A stretch of 64,000 bases of DNA from Morganella morganii_D (lineage in GTDB: Bacteria > Pseudomonadota > Gammaproteobacteria > Enterobacterales > Enterobacteriaceae). The position numbers and the translations under genes are program-made. Positions 42,541-51,975 of this stretch are shown in pieces. The notes under the pieces were generated by a model. The model saw only the letters and a list, made by a program, of their open reading frames with translations, was not told where the DNA came from and did not search any database. Numbering within the stretch: the first letter of the stretch is position 1; the number at the start of each line of letters is the position of its first letter. The stretch spans positions 310,001 to 374,000 of the forward strand of contig CP173058.1 in the NCBI GenBank assembly GCA_044772875.1, in the 5' to 3' direction.

Positions 42541-43327
42541 TGAAAAAACGAAAAACAAGGACAGTGTCGCAAGAACGTTTATCGTTGTCTTCGTCCTTTG
42601 CCTTGTGTGTTCGATAGTCGTTGCCGGTTCTGCTGTGGGACTGAAATCCACGCAGCAGGCACAGATTATGCTGGATAAGCAGCGTAACATTCTGGATGTG
42701 GCCGGGTTACTCACGCCATCCATGCCGGCGAACGAAATCGACGAAGTCTATAAAAAATTCATCAGAGCAAAAATGGTGGATTTAAAAACCGGCCGGATGA
42801 CTGACAGTTCCGGAAAATACGATCTCAACGATGAACTGCGCAGTGATGAGACCAGTATTGCGCTGTCACCGGAAGAAGATCTGGCGAAAATCCGCCGCCG
42901 TGCCAACAGCGCGGAAATTTATCTGGTACAGAATGAGCAGGGTGAAACCAGCAAGATTGTTCTGCCGGTTTACGGTTCCGGTCTGTGGTCTGTGATGTAT
43001 GCCTTTATCGCGATTGATGTTGACGGTATCACCTCCGAAGGGATCAGTTACTACCAGCACGGTGAAACCCCGGGGCTGGGCGGTGAGGTGGATAACCCGC
43101 AATGGCGTAAACAGTGGATTGGTAAAAAGCTGTTTAATGAAGAAGGCATGCCGGCTATCAAAATTGTCCGCAGCGGCTCCACTGACAGCCCGTATGGCAT
43201 TGATGGTTTATCCGGTGCGACACTGACCTCAAACGGCATCCAGCATATGTTTGATTTCTGGCTGGGTGACAACGGTTTTGGCCCGTTCCTGAAAACAGTA
43301 CGCGAAGGAGCGTTGAATCATGGCTGA
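42533..43327 (+). CDS. nqrC: Na+-NQR subunit C
   Basis: A 264-residue subunit with one N-terminal membrane helix (VVFVLCLVCSIVVAG) and a periplasmic FMN domain. Covalent FMN attaches to Thr230 in GLSGATLTSNG; GETPGLGGEVDNPQWRKQW is another family mark. The start is GTG 42533 preceded by GGAG at 8 bases spacing, giving MANEKTKNKDSVARTF; the frame open to 42488 would lie well inside nqrB. Stop overlaps the nqrD start by 8 bases. Confidence 0.96.
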   Translation: MANEKTKNKDSVARTFIVVFVLCLVCSIVVAGSAVGLKSTQQAQIMLDKQRNILDVAGLLTPSMPANEIDEVYKKFIRAKMVDLKTGRMTDSSGKYDLNDELRSDETSIALSPEEDLAKIRRRANSAEIYLVQNEQGETSKIVLPVYGSGLWSVMYAFIAIDVDGITSEGISYYQHGETPGLGGEVDNPQWRKQWIGKKLFNEEGMPAIKIVRSGSTDSPYGIDGLSGATLTSNGIQHMFDFWLGDNGFGPFLKTVREGALNHG

Positions 43328-43949
43328 TAGTAAAGAAATTAAACGCGTTCTTCTCGGACCGTTATTAGATAACAACCCGATTGCCCTCCAGGTTCTGGGG
43401 GTGTGTTCAGCACTGGCGGTGACAACCAAACTGGAAACCGCACTGGTCATGACCATCGCGGTAACCCTGGTAACCGCATTCTCCAGCATGTTTATCTCGA
43501 TGATCCGTAATTTTATTCCCGGCAGTGTGCGGATTATCGTCCAGATGGCGATTATCGCCTCACTGGTTATCCTTGTTGATCAGATTCTGCGGGCTTATGC
43601 CTATGGCATCTCCAAACAGCTTTCCGTGTTCGTCGGCCTGATTATTACCAACTGTATTGTAATGGGTCGTGCGGAAGCATATGCGATGAAAGCGCCGCCG
43701 CTTGAAAGCTTTATGGATGGTATCGGTAACGGGTTAGGTTACGGTGTGATCCTGCTTCTGGTAGGCTTCTTCCGTGAACTGATTGGCTCCGGCAAACTCT
43801 TTGGCGTCACCGTGCTGGAAACGTTACAGAACGGCGGCTGGTATCTGCCGAACGGCCTGTTCCTGCTGGCACCGAGTGCATTCTTTATTATCGGGATGCT
43901 TATCTGGGGGATCCGTACCATGAAACCGTCACAAATCGAGGAGGATTAA
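43320..43949 (+). CDS. nqrD: Na+-NQR subunit D
   Basis: A 209-residue six-helix membrane subunit homologous to NqrE and RnfA/E. Cys29, in ALQVLGVCSALAVTT, and a second Cys in LIITNCIVMGRAEAYAMK are ligands of the intramembrane iron centre shared with NqrE. LLLVGFFRELIGSGKLFGV is also typical. Translation is coupled to nqrC by an 8-base overlap. Confidence 0.97.
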   Translation: MADSKEIKRVLLGPLLDNNPIALQVLGVCSALAVTTKLETALVMTIAVTLVTAFSSMFISMIRNFIPGSVRIIVQMAIIASLVILVDQILRAYAYGISKQLSVFVGLIITNCIVMGRAEAYAMKAPPLESFMDGIGNGLGYGVILLLVGFFRELIGSGKLFGVTVLETLQNGGWYLPNGLFLLAPSAFFIIGMLIWGIRTMKPSQIEED

Positions 43950-43952
43950 GAT

Positions 43953-44549
43953 ATGGAACATTATATCAGTCTCTTTGTGCGGGCGGTGTTCATTGAAAAC
44001 ATGGCACTGGCCTTCTTCCTCGGGATGTGTACCTTCCTGGCGGTATCCAAAAACGTCAAAACGGCGTTTGGGCTCGGGGTGGCAGTTACCGTGGTGCTGG
44101 GGATTTCTGTTCCGGCAAACAACCTGGTGTACAACCTGCTGCTGCGCGACGGCGCACTGATGGAGGGGGTGGATTTAAGCTTCCTGAACTTTATTACCTT
44201 TATCGGGGTTATTGCAGCGCTGGTACAGATTCTGGAGATGATTCTGGATCGCTACTTTCCGTCACTGTATAACGCGCTGGGGATCTTCCTGCCGTTAATC
44301 ACCGTAAACTGTGCGATCTTTGGTGGTGTGTCCTTTATGGCGCAGCGCGACTACAACTTTACGGAGTCTGTGGTTTACGGTTTCGCTTCCGGCATTGGCT
44401 GGCTGCTGGCGATTGTGCTGATGGCCGCTATCCGCGAGAAGATGAAATACTCTGACGTACCGGCCGGCCTGAAAGGGCTGGGGATCACATTCGTGACCAC
44501 CGGACTGATGGCTCTGGGCTTTATGTCCTTCTCCGGCGTACAGTTATAA
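43953..44549 (+). CDS. nqrE: Na+-NQR subunit E
   Basis: A 198-residue six-helix membrane subunit forming an inverted pair with NqrD. Cys26 in ALAFFLGMCTFLAVS and the Cys in PLITVNCAIFGGVSFMAQRD complete the iron site. It starts MEHYISLFVRAVFIENMALA, 3 bases after nqrD, behind GAGGA. Confidence 0.97.
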   Translation: MEHYISLFVRAVFIENMALAFFLGMCTFLAVSKNVKTAFGLGVAVTVVLGISVPANNLVYNLLLRDGALMEGVDLSFLNFITFIGVIAALVQILEMILDRYFPSLYNALGIFLPLITVNCAIFGGVSFMAQRDYNFTESVVYGFASGIGWLLAIVLMAAIREKMKYSDVPAGLKGLGITFVTTGLMALGFMSFSGVQL

Positions 44550-44564
44550 GGGTGAAACGCAATT

Positions 44565-45791
44565 ATGGAAATCGTTATTTTAGGCGTGGCAATGTTTACC
44601 CTGATTGTTCTGGCGCTGACCGCGTTGATTTTGTTCGCAAAATCAAAACTGGTGAACACAGGGGACGTTAATATTGAAGTGAACGGCGATGCGGAAAAAA
44701 GTTTCGACGCACCTGCCGGTGATAAATTACTGAATGTGTTGTCCGGTCAGGGAATTTTTGTTTCTTCTGCTTGTGGCGGCGGCGGAACCTGCGGCCAGTG
44801 CCGTGTGAAGATCAAAGAAGGCGGCGGCGATATTCTGCCGACAGAAATGTCGCACATTAACAAGCGTGAAGCACGTGAAGGCTGCCGTCTGGCGTGCCAG
44901 GTGAATGTGAAGCAGGATCTGAAAATTGAGCTGCCGGAAGAAATTTTCGGGGTGAAAAAATGGGAGTGCGAAGTTATCTCCAATGATAACAAAGCAACGT
45001 TCATTAAAGAGTTAAAACTGAAAATTCCTGACGGTGAAAGTGTACCGTTCCGTGCCGGTGGTTATATTCAGATTGAATGTCCGCCGCATGTGGTTCGCTA
45101 TGATGAGTTTGATGTACCGCAGGAATACCGTGAGGACTGGGATAAATTCAATTTATTCCGCTATGTCTCTGACGTGAAGGAACCGACCGTCCGCGCTTAC
45201 TCCATGGCGAACTATCCGGAAGAGCACGGCATTATCATGCTGAACGTGCGTATCGCCACACCACCTCCGCGTGTGCCGGATGCGCCTCCGGGCATTATGT
45301 CCTCTTACATCTGGTCACTGACATCGGGTGATAAAGTGACAATTTCCGGGCCGTTCGGGGAATTCTTCGCGAAAGAAACGGACGCGGAAATGATATTTAT
45401 CGGCGGTGGTGCGGGGATGGCACCGATGCGTTCGCATATCTTCGATCAGCTTAAGCGTTTGCATTCCAAACGCAAAATGTCTTTCTGGTATGGTGCGCGT
45501 TCAAAACGTGAAATGTTCTATGAAGAGGATTTTGACCAGCTTCAGGCTGAGAATGAAAACTTCACCTGGAACGTGGCGTTGTCTGATGCCCTGCCGGAAG
45601 ATAACTGGGACGGATACACCGGGTTTATTCATAATGTTCTCTATGATCATTACCTGAAAAACCATCCGGCACCGGAAGATTGTGAGTTCTACATGTGCGG
45701 GCCGCCAATGATGAACGCCGCCGTGATCAAGATGCTCAAAGATCTGGGTGTGGAAGACGAAAATATTATGCTGGATGACTTTGGCGGCTGA
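44565..45791 (+). CDS. nqrF: Na+-NQR subunit F (NADH-oxidising)
   Basis: A 408-residue subunit where NADH enters. One membrane helix (MEIVILGVAMFTLIVLALTA) is followed by a [2Fe-2S] ferredoxin domain with Cys70, 76 and 79 (SACGGGGTCGQC) and Cys111 (CRLACQ). Next come an FAD domain (RAYSMANYPEE) and the NADH domain (FIGGGAGMAPMRSHIFDQL, with C-terminal FYMCGPPMMN). Residue numbers of the cluster ligands match V. cholerae. Followed by a compact hairpin before apbE. Confidence 0.98.
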   Translation: MEIVILGVAMFTLIVLALTALILFAKSKLVNTGDVNIEVNGDAEKSFDAPAGDKLLNVLSGQGIFVSSACGGGGTCGQCRVKIKEGGGDILPTEMSHINKREAREGCRLACQVNVKQDLKIELPEEIFGVKKWECEVISNDNKATFIKELKLKIPDGESVPFRAGGYIQIECPPHVVRYDEFDVPQEYREDWDKFNLFRYVSDVKEPTVRAYSMANYPEEHGIIMLNVRIATPPPRVPDAPPGIMSSYIWSLTSGDKVTISGPFGEFFAKETDAEMIFIGGGAGMAPMRSHIFDQLKRLHSKRKMSFWYGARSKREMFYEEDFDQLQAENENFTWNVALSDALPEDNWDGYTGFIHNVLYDHYLKNHPAPEDCEFYMCGPPMMNAAVIKMLKDLGVEDENIMLDDFGG

Positions 45792-45814
45792 TTTCTGCCT
45801 TTGTCATAACGAAA

Positions 45815-45838
45815 CTGCGCCCACACCTGTGGGCGCAG
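45815..45838 (+). terminator. Hairpin between nqrF and apbE
   Basis: CTGCGCCCACA (45815-45825) and TGTGGGCGCAG (45828-45838) are perfectly complementary with a two-base CC centre. There is no T-run, so it may stabilise the nqr mRNA 3' end or lower expression of apbE rather than terminate fully. Confidence 0.55.
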
Positions 45839-45865
45839 ATGATCTGAATTCAGACTGGATTGTGT

Positions 45866-46903
45866 ATGGTAAAAATAAAACGGGCTTTCCTGCCGCTGGC
45901 ACTGATGGCATTGTTACTGAGCGCGTGTGGTGATAACACACCGGAAACACAGCAGGTGACCCTGAACGGTAAAACGATGGGCACCTATTATGCGGTAAAA
46001 TATGTCGCTGATCCGAAAGTGTTGTCTGCGGAATCAGTACAGAAAGGCATTGATGTGGTGCTGGAAGAGGTAAATGATCAGATGTCGACCTACCGGCCGG
46101 ATTCTGAACTCAGCCGCTTTAATCAGAGCCGTGACGTGAATACGCCGTTTCCGGTATCTGCCGCGACCGCAAAAGTGGTTCGTGAGGCTATCCGTATTAA
46201 TCAGCTGACAGATGGTGCGCTGGATGTCACAGTCGGCCCGCTGGTAAATTTGTGGGGATTTGGTCCGGAAGGGCGTGTGACACATGTGCCGACAGAGCAG
46301 GATATTGAAACCCGCCGTCAGTGGACCGGAATTGATAAACTGAAAGTTGAAGGTAATAATCTGATTAAGACCGTGCCGGAACTGTATGTGGATCTGTCCT
46401 CAATAGCAAAAGGCTACGGGGTGGATGCGGTAGCCGAATATCTGGAATCACAGAATATCCGCAATTATATGGTGGATGTGGGCGGTGAAGTCCGGACTCA
46501 GGGTATCAACGGTAAAGGTAAACCGTGGCGTATTGCGATTGAAAAGCCTTCATCACAGGGGCTGAGTCAGTCTGCACAGGAAATCATTGAACCGGGTAAT
46601 GCCTCAGTGGCAACATCCGGAGATTACCGGAATTATTTTGAAGAAAATAATGTCCGTTATTCACACACTATTGATCCGAAAACAGCACGACCGATTAATC
46701 ATAATCTGGTATCAATTACCGTTATTGCGGATAACTGCATGAGTGCGGATGGTTTTTCTACCGGGCTGAATGTGCTCGGGCCGGAGCGTGGCCTTGAAGT
46801 GGCCAATGCACAAAATATCCCTGTTTTTATGATTGTAAAAACAGATAAAGGATTTGAAGAACGTTACAGTGAGGCATTTAAGCCCTATCTGCAGCAAAAA
46901 TAA
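45866..46903 (+). CDS. apbE: FMN transferase ApbE
   Basis: A 345-residue lipoprotein (lipobox LLLSAC from ATG 45866) that covalently attaches FMN to Thr residues of NqrB and NqrC. It shows VTLNGKTMGTYYAVKYVADP, DVTVGPLVNLWGFGPEGR, VDLSSIAKGYGVDAVAEYLE, NYMVDVGGEVRTQG, and the ATGD-like TSGDYRNYFE and YSHTIDPKTARPI flavin/metal sites, then MSADGFSTGLNVLG. Located directly after nqrF, as expected for its role. Confidence 0.96.
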   Translation: MVKIKRAFLPLALMALLLSACGDNTPETQQVTLNGKTMGTYYAVKYVADPKVLSAESVQKGIDVVLEEVNDQMSTYRPDSELSRFNQSRDVNTPFPVSAATAKVVREAIRINQLTDGALDVTVGPLVNLWGFGPEGRVTHVPTEQDIETRRQWTGIDKLKVEGNNLIKTVPELYVDLSSIAKGYGVDAVAEYLESQNIRNYMVDVGGEVRTQGINGKGKPWRIAIEKPSSQGLSQSAQEIIEPGNASVATSGDYRNYFEENNVRYSHTIDPKTARPINHNLVSITVIADNCMSADGFSTGLNVLGPERGLEVANAQNIPVFMIVKTDKGFEERYSEAFKPYLQQK

Positions 46904-46918
46904 AAGGGGGTGGCTGAT

Positions 46919-47149
46919 ATGATGATTAAAGTATTTATCGCAACCTTTATCCTGTTTCTGGTTGCATTTCTCGGGATGTCTCTGGGCTATATTATTAAGC
47001 GCAAGAGCATTCAGGGGAGCTGCGGAGGGCTGAGCAGTATTGGTGTCGAAAAAGTTTGCGACTGTCCTGAACCGTGCGATGCCCGGAAAAAACGAATGGC
47101 ACGGGAAGCTGTTCGTGAAGAAAAACTGAATAAAAATAGAATTGTATAG
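46919..47149 (+). CDS. nqrM: NqrM, Na+-NQR maturation protein
   Basis: A 76-residue protein with one N-terminal membrane helix (MIKVFIATFILFLVAFLGMS) and four conserved cysteines (GSCGGLSS; VCDCPEPCDARK). NqrM is proposed to deliver iron to the NqrD/NqrE centre. ATG 46919 is chosen because AGGGGGTGG precedes it; a GTG at 46910 would overlap that site. Follows apbE by 15 bases and is closed by the palindromic terminator. Confidence 0.94.
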   Translation: MMIKVFIATFILFLVAFLGMSLGYIIKRKSIQGSCGGLSSIGVEKVCDCPEPCDARKKRMAREAVREEKLNKNRIV

Positions 47150-47166
47150 AATATTATGATATAGCA

Positions 47167-47190
47167 AAAGGCGCTTTAAAGCGCCTTTAT
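47167..47190. terminator. Terminator of the nqr-apbE-nqrM operon
   Basis: AAAGGCGCTTTAAAGCGCC with flanking TTT is a continuous 22-base palindrome (47167-47188) followed by AT, 17 bases past the nqrM stop. It may also serve the convergent ynfC-like gene. Confidence 0.85.
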
Positions 47191-47218
47191 TCATTAATAC
47201 AGGGGCAGTAATAACGAA

Positions 47219-48100
47219 TTAATAATAACGGTAATCCGATGTCACAATCGCGGTATTTATCACAATAATATTATTGGTTTTTTTCCCTTCAGAGATACTT
47301 TGCCAGAGTGCTTTTTCACAATTTCCGTAAGTATCAGTCTGCTGACAAACATAGATTGTTTTTACCCGGCCCAGAGGTGTGTGTTGTATCTGTGTCTGCC
47401 GGATAACCTGACCGTCATCATTATATGCAAATTCATAGTTCAGCTGAGGCAGACCGTTACCTTGTGAAATAATCGCATTTATTTGCCGATCCTGACGCCA
47501 GTCATAACGGATTTCACCAATGGTGTCTGCGGAATCACCTTTTGACACGGCCTGTGCGATTAAACCATCCTCATAAAGAAAATCAGTTTCCATCCGGGAT
47601 TTGGGTGAGTTTCCGCCACTGTTGGTTTCAGATTCGGCATGGACGATTTGCTTTTGATTGTCATAGAAAAGATGGCTGCGGCCCTTAATAAGGGTAACAG
47701 GTGCTTTTCCGCTGTCATGCAATTGTGACGAGAATAATAAAGTATAACCTTGTTCCGTCTTCTGACCTTCGGAATACATCCGGTTTTGCAGGCCGGGATA
47801 GCGTTCAGTGACTTCCAGCGAAAAGTAGCTCAATTCACCACACGGGGTCAGGTCATATTGCCCGTTAATAATAATATTGTTGTTTTTGTTGTCCGGGGAA
47901 TGTGCTGTGGTGATGACAGATTTTACCGGGCCGTTAATCATACCGGCACCCAAAATAATTAAGTTACTGCTGCGTGTTTCATCTGAATACAGACTGCAAT
48001 CTGCGTAAGAATAAATACTGAATAACAGAAAAAATAATCCCATAAAAATAACAGGGGATTTTTGTGGTGAATTTAAATCGAAAAATAGGTTACTTATCAC
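47219..48100 (-). CDS. YnfC family exported protein
   Basis: A 293-residue protein related to E. coli YnfC: INGPVKSVITTAHSPDN, GRSHLFYDNQKQIVHAESET, FLYEDGLIAQAVSKG, FAYNDDGQVIRQTQIQ and a tyrosine-rich C-terminus (YRYY). The start is taken at GTG 48100, 7 bases after GGGAGG; the frame is open to 48169 without such a site. The hydrophobic stretch VIFMGLFFLLFSIYSYA is a signal peptide or anchor after an 18-residue extension. No lipobox like that of YnfC is clear. Function is unknown in the family. Confidence 0.72.
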   Translation of the reverse strand: MISNLFFDLNSPQKSPVIFMGLFFLLFSIYSYADCSLYSDETRSSNLIILGAGMINGPVKSVITTAHSPDNKNNNIIINGQYDLTPCGELSYFSLEVTERYPGLQNRMYSEGQKTEQGYTLLFSSQLHDSGKAPVTLIKGRSHLFYDNQKQIVHAESETNSGGNSPKSRMETDFLYEDGLIAQAVSKGDSADTIGEIRYDWRQDRQINAIISQGNGLPQLNYEFAYNDDGQVIRQTQIQHTPLGRVKTIYVCQQTDTYGNCEKALWQSISEGKKTNNIIVINTAIVTSDYRYY

Positions 48101-48326
48101 CGTATGGCCTCCCGGATGTATCTTATAGTTATAACAAAAATGGCCAGATAAATAAATTACTATAATCAATTAGATTGCGTTATGTTATAAAATATTATGT
48201 AAGGATTACGAAGTAAATTGCAGAAATTGACGTAACATATTAAATAAGAGTGATATTCACAATGTATGAAATATCACTCTTATTTTTCAGAGCCGAAAAA
48301 TTACCAGGTAATAATACTCTGATTAA
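48101..48326. other. AT-rich intergenic gap
   Basis: No gene is seen between the ynfC-like start and the GDPD pseudogene end. An imperfect repeat of the AGAGTGATATT / AATATCACTCTTATTTTT type (about 48246-48286) forms a hairpin with a T-rich plus-strand tail, possibly a terminator. Confidence 0.4.
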
Positions 48327-49177
48327 TTATTTTATTTTCATATTCAGCAATGAGTCAACCATCACGCCATCTGCGCCTAACTCTGTTGCCAGCTGTAAAT
48401 CTGCCGGTGTTTTAATACCGAACAGGACAACCCGGTTTTTATTATTTTTACGGAAACAGTCCATTGCAGCTTTATCCCAGGTCAGTACAACCGGAGAGCG
48501 TGCTTCACCCAGCGTAAAAGTTTCAACCACATCCACGTTGCGGTGCAATTCGAAACCATACCAGCGGGGTTGCGGTTGTCTGTCAGGTCACAAGTGTGTC
48601 CGAGCAGGCTGTCTGCCAGCATATTACGGGTGGTATCACGGCTTTCAAACACGGGGATTGATTGCGGAAGGGCGGTAAGATAATCCTGACTGGTTGAATA
48701 GACCCGGATACGGTTTTTAGCGTTATGGCGGGTCAGTACCGCGTCCAGCTGCTGTGCGAAAACAGCCGGTGAGGCATCCGGGGATTTGATATCGAGGTAG
48801 AAAAAGGTGTCAGGGTAACGACTCAGTACCGCATCCAGTGACGGAACAGCGGCGTTGATATGCGTTTTATTTTTCTGATTGTAGTCGCGTGCCGCATCAG
48901 TTTGTGCCAGCTCTGCGGCAGTGTAACCGGAAACCGGACCGGTTTTGTCTGTCAGGGATTTCAGGTCAGAGGGGCGGTATAACACCACCTGGTTATCTTT
49001 TGATAACTGAAGGGTGATCCAGATGGCTCCCGCTTTGTTACTCAGTGCCTTATCGATGGCATAAAGGGTATTTTCAGGGGCATCCGCAGTGGCGGCGCGG
49101 TGGGCAATAATTTGTGGTGCTGCGTGGGTTGTCATAACAATGCAACTCAGGAAAAGGGCAGAAAGTATTTTTTTCAT
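48327..49177 (-). pseudogene. Glycerophosphodiester phosphodiesterase-like gene, frameshifted
   Basis: From ATG 49177 the product has a signal peptide (MKKILSALFLSCIVMTTHAA), a GDPD-type start (PQIIAHRAATADAPENTLYA) and SLDAVLSRYPDTFFYLDIKS. The frame breaks near 48566-48569, at a four-base homopolymer. The neighbouring frame supplies the rest: WYGFELHRNVDVVETFTLGE, ending LGADGVMVDSLLNMKIK at 48327. The usual metal-binding ExD and HD residues are replaced (WITLQLSKD; VVLYRPSDL), as in a divergent subgroup, so even the intact protein may not be a normal phosphodiesterase. The break could be a real mutation or a sequencing error. Confidence 0.8.
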
Positions 49178-49353
49178 AATCCGTCCGTCAGTAAAGAAAG
49201 AGATCTGTTGTGATGTCACGCTGCTGTTTTACCGGAGTAACATGACGACCGGATGTAATCACAGAAAAAAAACACAAACTTGCAAATTTCAGCCCGCAAA
49301 TTGATGTGATGAATAATTAGTGCATTAATCGATTTGAATTACAATGAATTTGA

Positions 49354-49369
49354 CTGTATATTTAAACAG
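49354..49369 (+). promoter_or_regulatory. LexA (SOS) box of dinB
   Basis: CTGTATATTTAAACAG fits CTGT-N8-ACAG exactly, 26 bases before the dinB start, so LexA should repress dinB until DNA damage. Confidence 0.88.
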
Positions 49370-49394
49370 TGATATTGGTTGGCAGGAGAGGCGG

Positions 49395-50450
49395 ATGCGT
49401 AAAATCATTCATATTGATATGGATTGCTTTTATGCGGCGATTGAAATGCGCGACGATCCCCGTCTGCGCGATATTCCGCTGGCTATCGGCGGCAGTTCTG
49501 AGCGGCGCGGTGTGATTGCAACCGCCAATTATCCGGCGCGGCGTTTCGGGGTTCACAGTGCGATGTCGACGGCAAAAGCACTGTTGTTATGTCCGCATCT
49601 GAAAGTGATCCCGGGGCGGATGGAGTTGTATAAAACCACCTCCCGCCATCTGCATACTATTTTCGCCCGTTATACCTCACTGATTGAGCCGCTGTCACTG
49701 GATGAGGCCTACCTTGATGTGACGGACAGCCCGCAGTGCCGGGGCTCTGCCACACTGATGGCAGAAGAGATCCGCAGAACCATCTTTACCGAACTGGGCC
49801 TGACCGCATCTGCCGGCGTGGCACCGGTAAAATTCCTTGCAAAAATCGCCTCTGATTTGAATAAACCAAACGGGCAATACATTATCACACCGGAGCAGGT
49901 AACGGATTTCGTGTTGTCACGGCCTTTGCGCAAAATTCCCGGTGTGGGAAAAGTGACGGCAAAACGTCTGGCCGACCTCGGGCTGGAGACCTGCCGGGAT
50001 GTTCAGCATTATGATCAAATCACGCTGCTGAAACAGTTCGGAAAATTCGGTCAGATAATCTGGCAGCGCAGCCACGGTACAGATGAGCGGCCGGTTTGTC
50101 CGGACAGAGAGCGGAAATCTGTCGGTGTTGAGCGGACACTGGCAGAAGATATCGCCTCGTGGGGTGAATGTCAGACCATTATCGATGAATTGTTTCCGGA
50201 ACTGGAGCGCCGTCTGACAAAGGCATCACCGGATCTGCGGATCGCTCGCCAGGGAATCAAGTTCAGATTTGCTGATTTTCAGCAGACCACACAGGAACAT
50301 GTTCATCCGGTGCTGGATAAGGCGGATTTACTGAAAACGGCGGAACTGGCCTGGGAGAGCCGCCGGGAAGGGCGCGGTGTACGGCTGGTGGGGCTGCATG
50401 TGACACTGCGGGATCCGCAGGTGGAGCGGCAGTTGCTGCTGGGATTCTGA
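49395..50450 (+). CDS. dinB: DNA polymerase IV
   Basis: A 351-residue Y-family translesion polymerase, equal to the E. coli length from ATG 49395 behind GGAGAGG. Catalytic residues are in IIHIDMDCFYAAIEMRDD and LSLDEAYLDVTDS. VIATANYPARRFGVHSAM, the HhH IPGVGKVTAKRLADLGL and the little-finger domain follow, ending in QLLLGF, a beta-clamp binding peptide. The frame open to 49344 would run across the LexA box. Confidence 0.97.
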   Translation: MRKIIHIDMDCFYAAIEMRDDPRLRDIPLAIGGSSERRGVIATANYPARRFGVHSAMSTAKALLLCPHLKVIPGRMELYKTTSRHLHTIFARYTSLIEPLSLDEAYLDVTDSPQCRGSATLMAEEIRRTIFTELGLTASAGVAPVKFLAKIASDLNKPNGQYIITPEQVTDFVLSRPLRKIPGVGKVTAKRLADLGLETCRDVQHYDQITLLKQFGKFGQIIWQRSHGTDERPVCPDRERKSVGVERTLAEDIASWGECQTIIDELFPELERRLTKASPDLRIARQGIKFRFADFQQTTQEHVHPVLDKADLLKTAELAWESRREGRGVRLVGLHVTLRDPQVERQLLLGF

Positions 50451-50465
50451 ACCCGGATGCAAAAA

Positions 50466-50493
50466 CGGCGGGATAACTATAATTATCCCGCCG
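50466..50493 (-). terminator. Terminator of pepD (and dinB)
   Basis: CGGCGGGATAA (50466-50476) pairs with TTATCCCGCCG (50483-50493) around 6 bases. The minus strand has a TTTTT tail, so it mainly serves pepD. Confidence 0.88.
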
Positions 50494-50511
50494 TCCGGCT
50501 GAATGAAGCTG

Positions 50512-51975
50512 TTACGCTTTTTCAGGGATCGCTTTTAAGATAGCGGTCAGTAACTGCCAGTACTGTCCGACGCTTTTGATATGCACCTGCTCATCCGGAG
50601 AGTGAGCGCCGGTGATGGTCGGCCCGATAGAAACCATGTCCATGTCCGGATACGGTTTTTTGAATAAACCGCACTCAAGACCGGCGTGGATCACCATAAT
50701 GTTCGGGGTTTTATCAAACAGTTGCTGATAGGTTTCGCTGACCAGATGCATGACCGGGGAGTCAGCATCCGGCTGCCAGCCGGGATAACCGCCTTCGGCA
50801 ACAATATCCGCACCGGACAGTGCCGCCAGAGAGGTCAGCATGCTGACTACGGAGGATTTACCGGATTCAATCAGGGAGCGTACCAGGCAGATAATCTGCA
50901 CACGGTCGTCACTCATTTTCACCACACCAACGTTCAGTGACGTTTCGACCACACCCGGTACCACATCACTCATGCGGATCACGCCGTTCGGCATCACATT
51001 GAGCATATTGATAAAACGGGACTGCACATCAGCGGTCAGCACGCCCTGAGAAGAAGTTGCGGCTTCCAGGGTCACCACCAGGTTTTTCTCTTTCTGAGCC
51101 AGTTCCTCTTTGAGCAGTGCTTCAAAGGTCTGTGCCAGTGATTTCAGCTGTGCGGTTTTATCTGCCGGAACTGCCAGGGTAATGTGGCCTTCGCGCGGAA
51201 TCGCATTACGCAGCGTACCGCCCTGAAAATCAATCAGACGTGCACCGAGTTCTGCGGCGTGACCGGCCAGGAAACGGGCCAGTAATTTGTTGGCATTACC
51301 CAGACCCAGGTGTATATCGCCGCCGGAGTGTCCACCTTTGAGACCTTTGAGGGTCAGGGTGAAGGTGCTGTAACCTGCCGGAACGGCTTCACGGGCCAGC
51401 GCCAGGGTGGTGGTGACGTCAATACCGCCCGCACAACCCATATAAATTTCACCTTCTTCTTCAGAGTCAGTGTTGATCAGAATATCAGCCTGTAACCAGC
51501 CCGGCTGAAGACCGAATGCGCCGTCCATTCCGGCTTCTTCTGTCATGGTCAGCAGAACTTCCAGCGGGCCGTGTTTGACAGAATCATCAGCCAGCACTGC
51601 CAGCGCGGATGCCATACCGATGCCGTTATCCGCACCTAATGTGGTGCCTTTCGCAGTCACCCAGTCGCCGTCGATATAAGGCTGAATCGGATCTTTTTCG
51701 AAATCGTGTGCTGTATCATTATTTTTCTGCGGCACCATATCCAGGTGTGCCTGCAGAACGACCGCTTTACGGTTTTCCAGGCCTTTGCTGGCCGGTTTGC
51801 GGATCAGGATATTACCGGCGTTGTCGCGTTCGGCGTGGAATTCCTTTTCTTTTGCCCATTCAATAATATGTGCAGCCAGTTGCTCTTCGTGGTAGGACGG
51901 GTGAGGAATAGAGCAGATTTTGGCAAAAATATCCCACAGCGGCTGCGGAAATAATTGTGATAGTTCTTCAGACAC
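50512..51975 (-). CDS. pepD: Cytosol non-specific dipeptidase (peptidase D)
   Basis: A 487-residue di-zinc M20 aminoacyl-histidine dipeptidase. Metal and catalytic sites are AVVLQAHLDMVPQKNN, LGADNGIGMASALAVL and the catalytic Glu pair in MTEEAGMDGAFGL; GGHSGGDIHLGLGNANKLLA and HAGLECGLF follow. It degrades short peptides including carnosine-like Xaa-His. Divergent from gpt, the same arrangement as in E. coli. Confidence 0.97.
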   Translation of the reverse strand: MSEELSQLFPQPLWDIFAKICSIPHPSYHEEQLAAHIIEWAKEKEFHAERDNAGNILIRKPASKGLENRKAVVLQAHLDMVPQKNNDTAHDFEKDPIQPYIDGDWVTAKGTTLGADNGIGMASALAVLADDSVKHGPLEVLLTMTEEAGMDGAFGLQPGWLQADILINTDSEEEGEIYMGCAGGIDVTTTLALAREAVPAGYSTFTLTLKGLKGGHSGGDIHLGLGNANKLLARFLAGHAAELGARLIDFQGGTLRNAIPREGHITLAVPADKTAQLKSLAQTFEALLKEELAQKEKNLVVTLEAATSSQGVLTADVQSRFINMLNVMPNGVIRMSDVVPGVVETSLNVGVVKMSDDRVQIICLVRSLIESGKSSVVSMLTSLAALSGADIVAEGGYPGWQPDADSPVMHLVSETYQQLFDKTPNIMVIHAGLECGLFKKPYPDMDMVSIGPTITGAHSPDEQVHIKSVGQYWQLLTAILKAIPEKA

